Shown piece after piece: positions 27,118 through 36,338 of a DNA stretch of 64,000 bases. The notes below the pieces were generated by a model. That model had not been told where the DNA came from, did no database searches, and was given only the letters and a program-made list of their open reading frames with translations. The stretch is from Comamonas koreensis (GTDB taxonomy: Bacteria; Pseudomonadota; Gammaproteobacteria; Burkholderiales; Burkholderiaceae_C): NCBI RefSeq assembly GCF_021026195.1, contig NZ_JAJNCT010000005.1, forward strand, positions 895,231 to 959,230. The letters run 5' to 3'. The position numbers were made by a program, and so were the translations under genes. Each line of letters starts with the position of its first letter. The stretch's first letter is position 1.

Positions 27118-27177
27118 GGGGGCGATTGTCGCCTATGCCCTACACTGTCTGGTATTCGCCCACCAACACCCCCACTT

Positions 27178-28467
27178 GTGACTCCATCGCTGCTGTTCAC
27201 CCTGCTATTCGCCATTGCACTGGCTGCCAGTGTGCTGATCAAACTCTGGCTGGCCAGCCGCCAGATGCGCCATGTGGCCGCCCACCGCCATGCCGTCCCC
27301 GCCCTCTTTGCCGACCGCATCAGCCTGGAGGCCCACCACAAGGCGGCCGACTACACGATTGCCAAGACCCGCTTTGGGCTGCTGGGCCTGGCGATTGGCA
27401 CCGTCACGTTGCTGGCTTGGACCTTGCTGGGCGGGCTCGATCTGCTCAATGCCAGTCTGCTGGACGCACTGGGCGGCGGCATGTGGCAGCAGCTGGCCCT
27501 GGTGGCCGCGTTTGCGCTGATCAGCGGCCTCATCGATCTGCCGGCCAGCTACTACCAGACCTTTGTGCTGGAGCAGCGCTTTGGCTTCAACAAGATGACG
27601 CCCGGCCTGTGGCTGGCCGATCTGCTCAAGGGCACGGCCATGGGCGCGCTGGTGGGCTTGCCCATCCTGGCGGTCATCCTGTGGCTGATGGGATCGGCCG
27701 GCCAGTGGTGGTGGCTTTGGGCCTGGGCCTTCTGGGTGGGCTTCAACCTGCTGCTGATGGTCATCTACCCGGCCTTTATCGCGCCGCTGTTCAACAAGTT
27801 CCAGCCACTGGAGGACGAAAGCCTCAAAGCCCGCGTGCAGGCCTTGATGCAGCGCTGCGGCTTTGCGGCTAAGGGCCTGTTTGTGATGGATGGCAGCCGC
27901 CGCAGCGCCCATGCCAATGCCTATTTCACCGGCTTTGGCGCCAGCAAGCGCGTGGTGTTCTTCGACACCTTGCTGCAAAAGCTCAATGGCGACGAGGTCG
28001 AAGCCGTGCTGGCCCATGAGCTGGGCCACTTCAAGCACAAGCACATCATCAAGCGCATGCTGGGCCTGTTTGGCCTGACCTTGCTGGGCTTTGCGCTGCT
28101 GGGCTGGCTGTCGCAGCAGGGCTGGTTCTATACCGGCCTCGGCGTCACACCCAACCTGAACATTCCTGGCGTGCCCGGCTCCAGCCCCAACGATGCGCTG
28201 GCACTGCTGCTGTTCATGCTGGTGATACCGGTGTTCAGCAGCTTTGTCTCGCCGCTGATGGCGCAGTCCTCGCGCAAGCATGAGTTCGAGGCCGATGCCT
28301 ATGCTGTCCAGCAGACGCGCGCGGCCGATCTGCAGTCGGCCCTGCTCAAGCTCTATGAGGACAATGCCTCCACGTTGACGCCCGATCCGGTCTATGTGCG
28401 CTATTACTATTCGCACCCGCCTGCCGTAGAGCGTATCCGCCACATGCAACAATTGGCCCATGACTGA
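27178..28467 (+). CDS. M48-family (Ste24/CAAX-protease-like) membrane metallopeptidase
   Basis: 429 aa from a GTG giving (M)TPSLLFTLLFAIALAAS. No ATG is available at a sensible place, and the longer open frame runs antisense through orn. It has several membrane helices (about 5-25, 65-90, 100-120, 150-200, 290-320). The zinc motif 'AVLAHELGHFKHKH' has HExxH at 280-284, and the third ligand Glu is likely in 'KHEFEADAYAVQQ'. Bacterial Ste24-type proteases act in membrane-protein quality control. The order orn / M48 / phhB / rsgA is a Burkholderiales arrangement. The stop overlaps the phhB start by 8 bp. Confidence 0.9.
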   Translation: MTPSLLFTLLFAIALAASVLIKLWLASRQMRHVAAHRHAVPALFADRISLEAHHKAADYTIAKTRFGLLGLAIGTVTLLAWTLLGGLDLLNASLLDALGGGMWQQLALVAAFALISGLIDLPASYYQTFVLEQRFGFNKMTPGLWLADLLKGTAMGALVGLPILAVILWLMGSAGQWWWLWAWAFWVGFNLLLMVIYPAFIAPLFNKFQPLEDESLKARVQALMQRCGFAAKGLFVMDGSRRSAHANAYFTGFGASKRVVFFDTLLQKLNGDEVEAVLAHELGHFKHKHIIKRMLGLFGLTLLGFALLGWLSQQGWFYTGLGVTPNLNIPGVPGSSPNDALALLLFMLVIPVFSSFVSPLMAQSSRKHEFEADAYAVQQTRAADLQSALLKLYEDNASTLTPDPVYVRYYYSHPPAVERIRHMQQLAHD

Positions 28468-28804
28468 AACCCACCTGCCCAAACAAGACTGGTCCACCCA
28501 AAGCCGCCGCGCGCTGTCCGCCTCCGAGGTGGTGACACAGCTGAGCCAACTGACCGGTTGGGTGCTGAGCGGTGATGGTGCCGATGTGGCCATCGAGAAG
28601 ACCTTCCGCTTTGCCAACTACTACGAGACCATGGCCTTTGTGAACGGCGTGGCCTTGGTGGCCCATACGCAGGACCACCACCCGGACCTGTCGGTGCACT
28701 ACAACCGCTGCGTGGTGCGCTTCAACACCCATGATGTGCATGGGCTGTCGGTCACCGACTTCGAATGCGCACGCCGCATCGAAGCCATGCTGCAGCTGGC
28801 CTGA
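28460..28804 (+). CDS. phhB: Pterin-4a-carbinolamine dehydratase
   Basis: 114 aa. It dehydrates 4a-hydroxytetrahydrobiopterin, recycling the pterin cofactor of aromatic amino-acid hydroxylases. The active-site cluster is visible in 'HTQDHHPDLSVHYNRC' (His-His plus a later His) and the closing 'THDVHGLSVTDFECARRIEA'. No phenylalanine hydroxylase gene is next to it. It overlaps the M48 gene by 8 bp and ends 5 bp before rsgA, so translation is probably coupled. Confidence 0.93.
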   Translation: MTETHLPKQDWSTQSRRALSASEVVTQLSQLTGWVLSGDGADVAIEKTFRFANYYETMAFVNGVALVAHTQDHHPDLSVHYNRCVVRFNTHDVHGLSVTDFECARRIEAMLQLA

Positions 28805-28809
28805 GAGCC

Positions 28810-29793
28810 ATGGCAAAACCTGCAAGACGCACCAGCGCCCCCAGCCAGAGTGGTACCCAGACCGGCCTGGTCGTTGCCAGCTATGGCCGCCACTGCGTGG
28901 TGGAAACCCCGGACGGCGTGCGCCGCATCTGCCACCCCCGGGGCAAGAAGAGCCAGGCCGTCGTCGGCGACCAGGTGCGCTGGCTGGCCCCGCCGCCGGG
29001 CCAGGGCGACGAGGGCACGATCGAGAAAGTGCTGGAGCGCCGCAATGTCTTCTACCGCCAGGACGACATCCGCACCAAGACCTTTGCCGCCAACCTGGAC
29101 CAGCTGCTGATCCTGATCGCGGCCGAGCCCGTCTTCAGCGAGGTGCAGTTGGCACGCGCGCTGATTGCGGCGGAAGCTGCGCACATCACGCCCGTCATCG
29201 CCCTCAACAAGATGGACCTGGGCGAGCCCTTCTTGCGCGCCTGGGAACGGCTGGAGCCCTACCGCACGATGCGCGACCAGGCCGAGGACCCGCCGCACTA
29301 CATGGTGCTGCCGTTCGCGCTGGAAGGCGCCGACGAGGAAGACCGCGACGCCATCTACGGCCTGCTCGAAGGCAAGACCACCTTGGTGCTCGGCCCCTCG
29401 GGTGTCGGCAAGAGCACCTTGATCAACCTGCTGATACCGGGTGCGAATGTGGCGACCAACGAGATCTCGCAGGCGCTGAACACCGGCAAGCACACGACCA
29501 CCAGCACCACCTTGTACTGGGTGGATGAGGCACGCAAGACCGCGCTGATCGACTCGCCCGGCTTCCAGGAGTTTGGCCTGTACCACATCGCGCCCACGCA
29601 GCTGGCCGCCTGCATGCCCGACATCGGTGCCCATGCCAAGGAATGCAAGTTCTACAACTGCACCCATCTGCACGAGCCCGGCTGCGGCGTGATCAACGCG
29701 GTGCAAAACGGCCATGCCGAGCTGCCGATCAGCGAAAACCGCTACCGCATCTACAGCGAGCTGTTTGACGAGCTCAACCTGAGCGCCTACTAA
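28810..29793 (+). CDS. rsgA: Ribosome small-subunit-dependent GTPase A
   Basis: 327 aa, circularly permuted GTPase needed for late 30S maturation. Order of motifs: N-terminal OB fold with 'GLVVASYGRHCVVETPDG', then G4 'IALNKMDLG', then G1 'VLGPSGVGKSTLINLL', then G3 'IDSPGFQEFGL', and a C-terminal zinc knuckle 'CKFYNCTHLHEPGC'. The ATG giving MAKPARRTSA is chosen; 15 codons upstream are open but lie inside phhB. It converges on the LysR gene, with 12 bp between stops. Confidence 0.96.
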   Translation: MAKPARRTSAPSQSGTQTGLVVASYGRHCVVETPDGVRRICHPRGKKSQAVVGDQVRWLAPPPGQGDEGTIEKVLERRNVFYRQDDIRTKTFAANLDQLLILIAAEPVFSEVQLARALIAAEAAHITPVIALNKMDLGEPFLRAWERLEPYRTMRDQAEDPPHYMVLPFALEGADEEDRDAIYGLLEGKTTLVLGPSGVGKSTLINLLIPGANVATNEISQALNTGKHTTTSTTLYWVDEARKTALIDSPGFQEFGLYHIAPTQLAACMPDIGAHAKECKFYNCTHLHEPGCGVINAVQNGHAELPISENRYRIYSELFDELNLSAY

Positions 29794-29805
29794 AACTGTT
29801 GATAC

Positions 29806-30786
29806 TTAGCCCCGGCACCACTGTTTGGGCAGGGTCTCGGCATGGCCCAGGTCGACATGGGCTTTCAGAAAATCAAGCACCGCGCGGGTGCGCGACGGCA
29901 GGCGCTCGGGCTTGCCCAGGTAGACCGCATGGATGGGCTCCAGCACGCCGGTGTTGAAGGCCTCCAGCACCACCTGCAGCCGGCCCGCCGCGATATCGTG
30001 CCAGGCATGGAACAGCGACAGCCGCGCCAGCCCCACCCCCTCCACTGCCAGGTTGCGCATTACATCGCCATCGTTGACGCGCAGCAGCTCGCCAATCGGC
30101 ACCTCCACATCCTGCCCCGCCACCCGAAATGGCCAGTGCGGCACCGTGCGCTGGTAGTTCCAGCCAATGCGCACATGGCCGCCCAGCGTATCGGGGTGTG
30201 TGGGCACGCCATGCGCATCCAGGTAGGCCGGTGCCGCCACGATCACCTGGCGGGTATGGCCCAGCAGCCGCGCCACCATGTCCGAGGCCGGCAGCTTGCC
30301 CCAGCGGATCGCGATATCGGCCCGCGCCTCCATCAGGTCCACCACCTCGTCGGTAAAGCTCAGGTCCAGCACCAGGCCGGGGTACTGCTGCATCAGCCGG
30401 ACCATCAGCGGCACCAGGATGGCCTGCCCGGTCGATGAGCTGGAGTTGATGCGCACAACGCCCTTGGGGGTGCTGCGCAGCGATGCGGCCGCTTCGGCCT
30501 CCTGCAGATCGGCCAGCACGCGCTGGCCGCGCTCATAGAGCTGGCGGCCCTCCGGCGTCAGCTGCACCCGGCGCGTGCTGCGCAGCAGCAGCTGCGCGCC
30601 CAGCCGCGCCTCCATGCGCGCCACGATCTTGCTGGTGGCCGAGGGCGACACGCCCAGGTGACGGGCAGCGGCCGAGAAGCTGCCGTGCTCGGCCACTTGC
30701 ACAAACACCTCCAGCTCGCCGGAGCGGTTGGTCTCAAAGGTCGAGCTGGCGGGAAAGGCGGGGTTTCGCATGGTCAAAAGCGTCAT
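29806..30786 (-). CDS. LysR-family transcriptional regulator, divergent from an MFS exporter
   Basis: About 326 aa from the ATG giving MTLLTMRNPAF; an ATG five codons in and a GTG ten codons upstream are equally possible. The winged helix-turn-helix is 'FSAAARHLGVSPSATSKIVARME', and a LysR substrate-binding domain follows. It belongs to the large CrgA/AaeR-like group common in Burkholderiales. The MFS gene starts 154 bp away in the opposite direction, so the regulator most likely controls it and itself. Inducer unknown. Confidence 0.9.
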   Translation of the reverse strand: MTLLTMRNPAFPASSTFETNRSGELEVFVQVAEHGSFSAAARHLGVSPSATSKIVARMEARLGAQLLLRSTRRVQLTPEGRQLYERGQRVLADLQEAEAAASLRSTPKGVVRINSSSSTGQAILVPLMVRLMQQYPGLVLDLSFTDEVVDLMEARADIAIRWGKLPASDMVARLLGHTRQVIVAAPAYLDAHGVPTHPDTLGGHVRIGWNYQRTVPHWPFRVAGQDVEVPIGELLRVNDGDVMRNLAVEGVGLARLSLFHAWHDIAAGRLQVVLEAFNTGVLEPIHAVYLGKPERLPSRTRAVLDFLKAHVDLGHAETLPKQWCRG

Positions 30787-30940
30787 AGCTGCAGATGGTG
30801 GTGGCAAATTCTGCACCTATTTATTCCATCTGGGAACAAATACCTTTCCATTGTTCCGGCTACACAAGAATCAGGCGGCACTTCACAATCCATCTCCTCA
30901 ACAAGGCCACCGGCCATCGCATCACACAAGGAAAACTCTC

Positions 30941-32107
30941 ATGCCTGTCTCATTGCTGGCGCTCGCCGCCGGTGCCTTTGGCATCGGCACCACCGAATTC
31001 ATCATCATGGGCCTGCTCACCCAGGTCAGCCAGGACCTGGGCATCAGCATCCCCACGGCCGGCACCCTCATCTCCGGCTATGCCTTTGGCGTGGCCATTG
31101 GCGCGCCCGTGCTCACCCTGGCCACACGCCACTGGCCGCGCAAATGGCTGCTGCTGGGCCTGATGCTGATCTTCATCGCCGGCAACATCGCCGCAGCCAT
31201 GGCCCCCAGCTACGGCTGGCTGATGGGCGCGCGCATGCTGACCTCGCTCACCCATGGCACCTTCTTTGGCGTGGGCGCCGTCGTGGCCACCGGACTGGTG
31301 GCCAAGGACAAGCAGGCCTCGGCCATTGCGCTGATGTTCTCGGGCCTGACCCTGGCGACCTTGCTGGGTGTGCCTGCCGGCACCTGGATTGGCCAGCATT
31401 TTGGCTGGCGCATGGCCTTTGCGGCCGTGGCCGTGATCGGCGTGGTCGCGCTGGGCATTCTGGCCGCCTTTGTACCCAGCAAGCTCCAGCAGGCGGCGCC
31501 CGCTGCACTGCGCGATGAGCTGTCCATCCTGGCGAGCACGCCCTTGTGGCTGGGCCTGGGCATGACGGTCTTCGGCTTTGGTGGTGTGTTTGCGCTCTAC
31601 ACCTATGTGGAGCCGCTGCTGTCGCAGATCACCCAGATGGGCAACACCGGTGTGGCCGTGAGCCTGCTGCTGTTTGGCGCCGGCTCGGCCCTGGGCAATA
31701 TCGCCGGCGGCAAGCTGGCCGACCGGGGCGTGGTGCGCGCACTGTGGATCACCCTGGGCGCCTTGGTCGCCGTGCTGCTGGCAGGCCGCTGGGCCTTTGG
31801 CATCTCGGCCGGCGTGGCCATGGCCTATGTGACGGTGCTGGGCGTCGTCGCTTTCGCCACCGTGGCCCCCATGCAGATGCGGGTGATGCAAGGTGTGGGC
31901 AGCCAGGGCGCCACCCTGGCCTCCAGCCTGAACATTGCCGCCTTCAACCTGGGCAATGCACTGGGTGCCTGGGTCGGCGGTAGCCTGATTGCCGGCGCAG
32001 GCCTGCTGTCGATCATCTGGGGCGCTGCAGCGCTGTCGGCCATCGGCCTGGTGCTGGTGGCCATGGGCCAGCGCCGCAGCCCTGCCGCTGCGCTGCAAAC
32101 TGCCTGA
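30941..32107 (+). CDS. MFS exporter, AraJ/YdhP-like (DHA1)
   Basis: 388 aa, twelve helices. The N-terminus 'ALAAGAFGIGTTEFIIMGLL' is the hallmark of the AraJ/YdhP/NepI-like drug:H+ antiporter group, with the conserved acidic residue in helix 1. Helix 4-5 region: 'LTHGTFFGVGAVVATGLV'. AAGGAAAA precedes the ATG. The frame is open far upstream, but that part crosses the LysR promoter. The substrate is unknown; sugars, nucleosides or toxic metabolites are exported by relatives. Stop codons of this gene and the CobD-like gene are 4 bp apart. Confidence 0.92.
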   Translation: MPVSLLALAAGAFGIGTTEFIIMGLLTQVSQDLGISIPTAGTLISGYAFGVAIGAPVLTLATRHWPRKWLLLGLMLIFIAGNIAAAMAPSYGWLMGARMLTSLTHGTFFGVGAVVATGLVAKDKQASAIALMFSGLTLATLLGVPAGTWIGQHFGWRMAFAAVAVIGVVALGILAAFVPSKLQQAAPAALRDELSILASTPLWLGLGMTVFGFGGVFALYTYVEPLLSQITQMGNTGVAVSLLLFGAGSALGNIAGGKLADRGVVRALWITLGALVAVLLAGRWAFGISAGVAMAYVTVLGVVAFATVAPMQMRVMQGVGSQGATLASSLNIAAFNLGNALGAWVGGSLIAGAGLLSIIWGAAALSAIGLVLVAMGQRRSPAAALQTA

Positions 32108-32111
32108 TCGT

Positions 32112-33089
32112 TCAGCCCAGCAGACGCGCCAGGGTGAGCAGCGCGAGCAGCAACATCCAAACAACGACGGAGCGCCACACCAGGCCCACCACGCTGCGCA
32201 GGTGGGCCACTTCCGGGTCACGGCCCGGGGTGGTGGCGCCATCGCCCTGGATCTGCAAGGGCGCTGCCGCATCGATATCCACACTGCGGGCGCGCAAGGC
32301 CACACCGCCCAGGCGCACATCGATGGCGCCGGCGGTGGCGGCCAGAATCACGCCATCGTTGTCATTGGGAAAATGCTGGGTCTGAAAGCGCCAGCCGTCG
32401 ATCGCCTCTTCAAAATTGCCCACCACGGCAAAGCTCAGCGCGGTCAGCCGGGAGGGCAGCCAGTCCACCACCGTCCAGGCCTTGGCGGCGACCGTCTCGA
32501 AAGCGCCTTGCACCAGGGCGGCAGGCTCAGGCGACTTGCGCGCAAAGCGCGACGCATATTCAGCCATGCGGAAAAACACCGCGCCGGCAGGCCCCAGGCC
32601 CAGCGCCGAGCCGATGGAGTAGCAGGCCAGCACACCAAACACATGGCGGTGCGCGGCCAGTACCGAGTATTCGATCACATGGCGCACGATCTCGCGGCGC
32701 GGCAGGTCATCGGCATTGACCTGCTGCCAATCGGCCAGGTACTGGCGCGCCTGCTCTTCGTCGCCGGACTCCAGCGCATGGCGGATGCGGGTGAAATGGT
32801 GGCTGAACTGGCGAAAGCCCAAGGTCACATACAGCACCAGCACATGCCAGGCCATCGCCAGCGGCCAGCCCACCAGGGTGACCAGCAGCCAGTGCATGCC
32901 CATGGCCAGCGCGGTGGGCAGCAGCACGGCCACGCTCCAGGCCAGCCAGCCGTGGCGTTGCTCGCCAGCATCCAGATTGCGGCTGAGCCATTGCACCCAG
33001 GCCCGCACGCCGGCATAGACCGGGTTGTCGCGGGACAGGGACTTGGCCTGCTCCAGCAGCAGGGCCATCAGCGTGGCGAAAAAACTCAT
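32112..33089 (-). CDS. CobD/CbiB-family membrane protein (AmpE-like)
   Basis: 325 aa. It has the helical layout of the CobD/CbiB and AmpE family: a pair of helices near 47-90, a loop with 'TLGFRQFSHHFTRIRHALESG', then 'VIEYSVLAAHRHVFGVLACY', and a final helix at about 302-320. True CobD makes adenosylcobinamide phosphate, but no cobalamin genes are nearby, and this betaproteobacterial subfamily sits next to a CoA pyrophosphatase and the ribosomal S16-L19 operon. I therefore do not assign a cobalamin role; an AmpE-like signalling or membrane role is as likely. Confidence 0.78.
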   Translation of the reverse strand: MSFFATLMALLLEQAKSLSRDNPVYAGVRAWVQWLSRNLDAGEQRHGWLAWSVAVLLPTALAMGMHWLLVTLVGWPLAMAWHVLVLYVTLGFRQFSHHFTRIRHALESGDEEQARQYLADWQQVNADDLPRREIVRHVIEYSVLAAHRHVFGVLACYSIGSALGLGPAGAVFFRMAEYASRFARKSPEPAALVQGAFETVAAKAWTVVDWLPSRLTALSFAVVGNFEEAIDGWRFQTQHFPNDNDGVILAATAGAIDVRLGGVALRARSVDIDAAAPLQIQGDGATTPGRDPEVAHLRSVVGLVWRSVVVWMLLLALLTLARLLG

Positions 33090-33136
33090 GGACAGTGATC
33101 ATACCGGCTGTGATGTATCACACAAGCCGTTACAAA

Positions 33137-33880
33137 CTACAACGCGGGTGGAAACGCCAAAAACCGGTACAAATTGCGCAGCATGCTGGCCGTAGCCCCC
33201 CAGATAAAGCGCTCGCTGCCCGACTCCGGGTCCTCATAGGGCATGGAGAGCCAGCGCCGGCTGAACTCCGGCGTGTCCAGCTGCTGCCAGTGGTGGTGCG
33301 CCGGGTTCATCAAGAAGGACAGCGGCACCTCGAACACCTCGTCCACCTCGCCCGGATTGGCCCGCAGCTTGAACGGTGGCTGCACCAGCCCGACGATGGG
33401 CGTCACCTCAAAGCCCGAGCCGGTGGCGTACTCGGGCAGGCGACCAATGATCTCGACCCGCTCGCGCGCCAGCCCCACCTCTTCCCAGGCCTCACGCAGC
33501 GCGGTGTCGTTGATATCGCGGTCCTCCGGATCCTGGCGGCCGCCGGGGAAGGCAATCTGTCCGGAATGGTTGCTCAGGCCGGCACTGCGCTGGGTCAGCA
33601 GCACATGCATCTCCTGGCGCTGCACCAGCGCCACCAGCACGGCGGCCTTGGCCGGGGGGCGGTCCGTCCAGCTGCGCTCGCGGAAGATCTCCGGCTCACC
33701 GCCATGCGGATGGGTGACAAAGGCCTGGCGCAGCGAATCGGCCAGCAACATACGCGGCGCGACCGCCGGCAGGGCCGAATCGATCTGCACCACCGGTGCG
33801 CGGCGTGGATCCATGATGGACGACACCCGGGCGGTGGCGGCGGGGGATGGGGAAGGCGAGGGAGAGGATGCGTTGGACAT
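33137..33880 (-). CDS. NUDIX CoA pyrophosphatase
   Basis: About 247 aa from the ATG giving MSNASSPSPS. The Nudix box is complete: 'GGRQDPEDRDINDTALREAW' followed by EEVGL, preceded by 'QIAFPGG', which with the flanking 'LLTQRSAGLSNHSG' marks the CoA-hydrolysing subgroup (UPF0035 motif). The enzyme cleaves CoA or oxidised CoA to phosphopantetheine and 3',5'-ADP. The N-terminal 30 residues are Ser/Pro-rich and may be unstructured; starts inside it are possible. It lies downstream of the rplS terminator and upstream of the CobD-like gene. Confidence 0.9.
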   Translation of the reverse strand: MSNASSPSPSPSPAATARVSSIMDPRRAPVVQIDSALPAVAPRMLLADSLRQAFVTHPHGGEPEIFRERSWTDRPPAKAAVLVALVQRQEMHVLLTQRSAGLSNHSGQIAFPGGRQDPEDRDINDTALREAWEEVGLARERVEIIGRLPEYATGSGFEVTPIVGLVQPPFKLRANPGEVDEVFEVPLSFLMNPAHHHWQQLDTPEFSRRWLSMPYEDPESGSERFIWGATASMLRNLYRFLAFPPAL

Positions 33881-33908
33881 AGACGGGGGCAGCAAGCAGC
33901 GGCCCATG

Positions 33909-33944
33909 TAAAAAAGCCGCCACAGCTTGCACTGTAGCGGCTTT
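33909..33944 (-). terminator. Intrinsic terminator of the rpsP-rplS operon
   Basis: AAAGCCGC-TACAG / CTGTG-GCGGCTTT stem (one mismatch) followed on the minus strand by TTTTTT, 26 bp after the rplS stop. Confidence 0.88.
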
Positions 33945-33970
33945 CAGCACTGGGCTCTGTCGCAGCGTTA

Positions 33971-34354
33971 TTACGCAGCTGCCACAGGTGCTGCCTTGCG
34001 TGCTGGCAGCTTTTCCTTGATACGAGCCGACTTGCCGCTGCGTTCACGCAGGTAGTACAGCTTGGCACGGCGCACATCGCCGCGACGCTTGACTTCGATA
34101 CCGGCGATCATAGGGCTGTAGGTTTGGAACGTACGTTCCACGCCTTCGCCGCTGGAGATCTTGCGCACGGTGAAGCCGCTGTTCAGACCGCGATTGCGCT
34201 TGGCAATCACCACGCCTTCGTAAGCCTGCACGCGCTTGCGCGTACCTTCAACAACGTTCACGCTCACGATCACGGTGTCGCCAGGGGCAAATTCAGGAAT
34301 GGTCTTGTTCAGGCGAGCAATTTCTTCTTGCTCGAGAATCTGGATCAGGTTCAT
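33971..34354 (-). CDS. rplS: 50S ribosomal protein L19
   Basis: 127 aa, full length. Sequence landmarks are '[20 protein letters not shown]', '[19 protein letters not shown]', '[20 protein letters not shown]' and '[18 protein letters not shown]'. L19 sits at the 30S-50S interface. I start it at [10 protein letters not shown]; a start four codons upstream is also open. It is the last gene of rpsP-rimM-trmD-rplS, 133 bp after trmD, with a small hairpin in between and a clear terminator behind it. Confidence 0.97.
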   Translation of the reverse strand: MNLIQILEQEEIARLNKTIPEFAPGDTVIVSVNVVEGTRKRVQAYEGVVIAKRNRGLNSGFTVRKISSGEGVERTFQTYSPMIAGIEVKRRGDVRRAKLYYLRERSGKSARIKEKLPARKAAPVAAA

Positions 34355-34472
34355 GGTTTCATCCAACGATCATACGCGCGCCATGAATTTGGCAGCCGCG
34401 CCCAGCACGGTGTACGGGGCATGTGCGGCATGTTGCTTCTCTCACCATTGAAAAAAGCGGCCGTGTAGAGGA

Positions 34473-34500
34473 TCGTAAAACCGGCAATTATAGCGGTTTT
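34473..34500 (-). terminator. Hairpin spanning the trmD stop codon
   Basis: On the minus strand AAAACCG-(10 nt)-CGGTTTT; the trmD TAA lies in the loop. The stem ends in TTTTA. It may reduce readthrough into rplS or mark the 3' end of trmD mRNA. Confidence 0.45.
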
Positions 34501-35264
34501 GCCAAATTTACCAAATCGTCACTGGCCAGCAGCTGCTCATCCTTGCGGCTGAGCTGCTTGCGGCTGCGCGCCTGGTCCAGCAGCTCAGGGCGGTGGATGG
34601 CCGTGTTGCGCAGGCTTTGCTCGCGGCGCCAGCGCTCGATATTGGCATGGTGGCCCGACAGCAGGGCCGCCGGCACTGGCTCACCCTCCCAGACCTCGGG
34701 CCGGGTGTAGTGGGGGCAATCCAACAGGCCGTCGAGCGCGGGGTTGAAGCTGTCGAACTGGTGGCTGCCCTCGTCATGCAGCACACCGGGTTGCAGGCGG
34801 GCCACCGCATCGAGCAAGGCCATCGCCGCAATCTCACCGCCAGAAAGCACAAAATCGCCCAGGCTCAGCTGCACATCGACATGGCGGTCAATAAAGCGCT
34901 GGTCCACGCCTTCATAGCGGCCGCACAGCAGGATGGCCCCTTGCGAATCGGACCAGCCCTGCACCTGGGCATGGTCAATGCGCTCGCCAATCGGCGAGAA
35001 CAGCACCAGCGGCGCAGGCTCAGCCTCGGCACGCGCGGCGCGGATAGCGGCCAGGCAATCGGCCAGCGGCTGGGCCATCATCACCATGCCGGGGCCGCCA
35101 CCAAAGGGGCGGTCATCCACGCGGCGGTAGTTGCCGGGTGCGTAATCGCGCGGGTTCCAGCACTGCACTGCCACCTGGCCGCTGCTGTAGGCGCGGCGCG
35201 TCACGCCCACCTCGACAAAGGGGCTGAACAGCTCGGGGAACAAGGTGATGATGTCAAAGCGCAT
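34488..35264 (-). CDS. trmD: tRNA (guanine-N1-)-methyltransferase
   Basis: 258 aa. It methylates G37 of tRNAs reading CNN/Leu, Pro and Arg codons, preventing frameshifts. The SPOUT trefoil-knot features are present: '[18 protein letters not shown]', '[15 protein letters not shown]', '[16 protein letters not shown]' and '[20 protein letters not shown]'. GGGGAGAA precedes the ATG. It is the third gene of the S16-L19 operon, 39 bp after rimM. Confidence 0.97.
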   Translation of the reverse strand: MRFDIITLFPELFSPFVEVGVTRRAYSSGQVAVQCWNPRDYAPGNYRRVDDRPFGGGPGMVMMAQPLADCLAAIRAARAEAEPAPLVLFSPIGERIDHAQVQGWSDSQGAILLCGRYEGVDQRFIDRHVDVQLSLGDFVLSGGEIAAMALLDAVARLQPGVLHDEGSHQFDSFNPALDGLLDCPHYTRPEVWEGEPVPAALLSGHHANIERWRREQSLRNTAIHRPELLDQARSRKQLSRKDEQLLASDDLVNLAKPL

Positions 35265-35303
35265 AAAGATTCTCCCCGCTGGCGGCCTGTGTGCCCGGCA
35301 CGA

Positions 35304-35876
35304 TCAGTAGTCCGGCTGCCAGTCGACCGTGATGCGCTTGTTGGGCAGCGAGACCTCGTCGACAAAGGCGTCGACAAACGGGATCAGGCGCTCCTGCGTC
35401 TTGCCGTCTTCTTCATAGTTCAGCACCAGCACGGTCTGGGGGCCGGAGGCCATCAGGTCACTCACGGTGCCCAGTGCCACGCCTTCGCGGTTGACCACGG
35501 CCAGACCCAGCAGGTCCACCCAGTAGTACTCGCCGTCTTCGGTCTTGGGGAAATCGGCGCGCGAGATGAACACCCGGGCACCCTTGAGCTTTTCCGCCTG
35601 GTCGCGGTCGTCCACGCCCTGGGCCCAGCCCACCATGCCATCGCCATGGAAACGCGCCTGGCGCATCTCCAGCTGGGCAACGCCCTGGAAGTGGCGTGCA
35701 CCCTTCTCGGGTGGCTGGATGAACCACAGCTTGGACTTGAGCAGCGCCTGCGGGTCGGGGCTGAGGGCAATCACCTTGAACCAGCCCTTGACGCCCCAGG
35801 CATCGGCGATGCGCGCCACTTCAATGGCGTCATCGGGCAAGGTGGCAGGGCTTAACAACAACTCGGTAGCGGGCAT
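35304..35876 (-). CDS. rimM: Ribosome maturation factor RimM
   Basis: 190 aa. RimM helps fold the 30S head and binds S19. The N-terminal RimM barrel shows 'IEVARIADAWGVKGWFKVIA' and the C-terminal PRC barrel shows 'EYYWVDLLGLAVVNREGVA' and 'YEEDGKTQERLIPFVDAFVD'. It has the usual length. A strong hairpin with a T-run lies between rpsP and this gene. Confidence 0.95.
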   Translation of the reverse strand: MPATELLLSPATLPDDAIEVARIADAWGVKGWFKVIALSPDPQALLKSKLWFIQPPEKGARHFQGVAQLEMRQARFHGDGMVGWAQGVDDRDQAEKLKGARVFISRADFPKTEDGEYYWVDLLGLAVVNREGVALGTVSDLMASGPQTVLVLNYEEDGKTQERLIPFVDAFVDEVSLPNKRITVDWQPDY

Positions 35877-35894
35877 GGCAGTTCAACAGGGCAA

Positions 35895-35934
35895 TAAAAA
35901 ACGGGCCGCAGTGCTCATCGCAGCAGCGGCCCGC
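35895..35934 (-). terminator. Terminator-like hairpin between rpsP and rimM
   Basis: On the minus strand CGGGCCGC-(16 nt)-GCGGCCCG followed by TTTTTTATT. The stem is a perfect 8 bp. It lies 45 bp after the rpsP stop and 18 bp before the rimM start, inside what is normally one operon, so it probably terminates a fraction of transcripts. Confidence 0.8.
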
Positions 35935-35979
35935 ATGCACGAATGGTACCGGAGCACCATCCATGATGAGAGAGGCAAA

Positions 35980-36231
35980 TTAAGCAGCCTTGGCAGCAGC
36001 TTGCTTGACCAGACGGTCCACGGTGGTGGAAGCCTGAGCACCAACGCTCTTCCAGTAAGCCACGCGGTCCAGAGCAACGCGCAGGCCTTCAACGCCTTCC
36101 TTGGCCAGTGGGTTGTAGAAACCCACGCGCTCGATGAACGAGCCGTCACGGCGCACGCGCTTGTCAGCAACAACGATGTTGTAGAACGGACGGGCCTTGG
36201 AGCCGCCACGGGAGAGTCGAATAACGACCAT
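35980..36231 (-). CDS. rpsP: 30S ribosomal protein S16
   Basis: 83 aa, full length. '[20 protein letters not shown]' and '[19 protein letters not shown]' are the family signature. AAGGATTATT precedes the ATG; the open frame 16 codons upstream is not used. S16 is required early in 30S assembly. First gene of the operon rpsP-rimM-trmD-rplS. Confidence 0.97.
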   Translation of the reverse strand: MVVIRLSRGGSKARPFYNIVVADKRVRRDGSFIERVGFYNPLAKEGVEGLRVALDRVAYWKSVGAQASTTVDRLVKQAAAKAA

Positions 36232-36338
36232 AATAATCCTTCGGGTGGTTAGTTTTCTTACCACGTTTGAGACACGCAACTAGCCACCCGGCCAGCGACA
36301 CGCAGTAAAGCCGCAAATTATACAAACTTCTTTCAACC

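Noticed and set aside
32112-33089. Cobalamin biosynthesis enzyme CobD
   Set aside because: Family similarity is to CobD/CbiB and AmpE in general and no cobalamin genes are nearby, so the specific role was not assigned.
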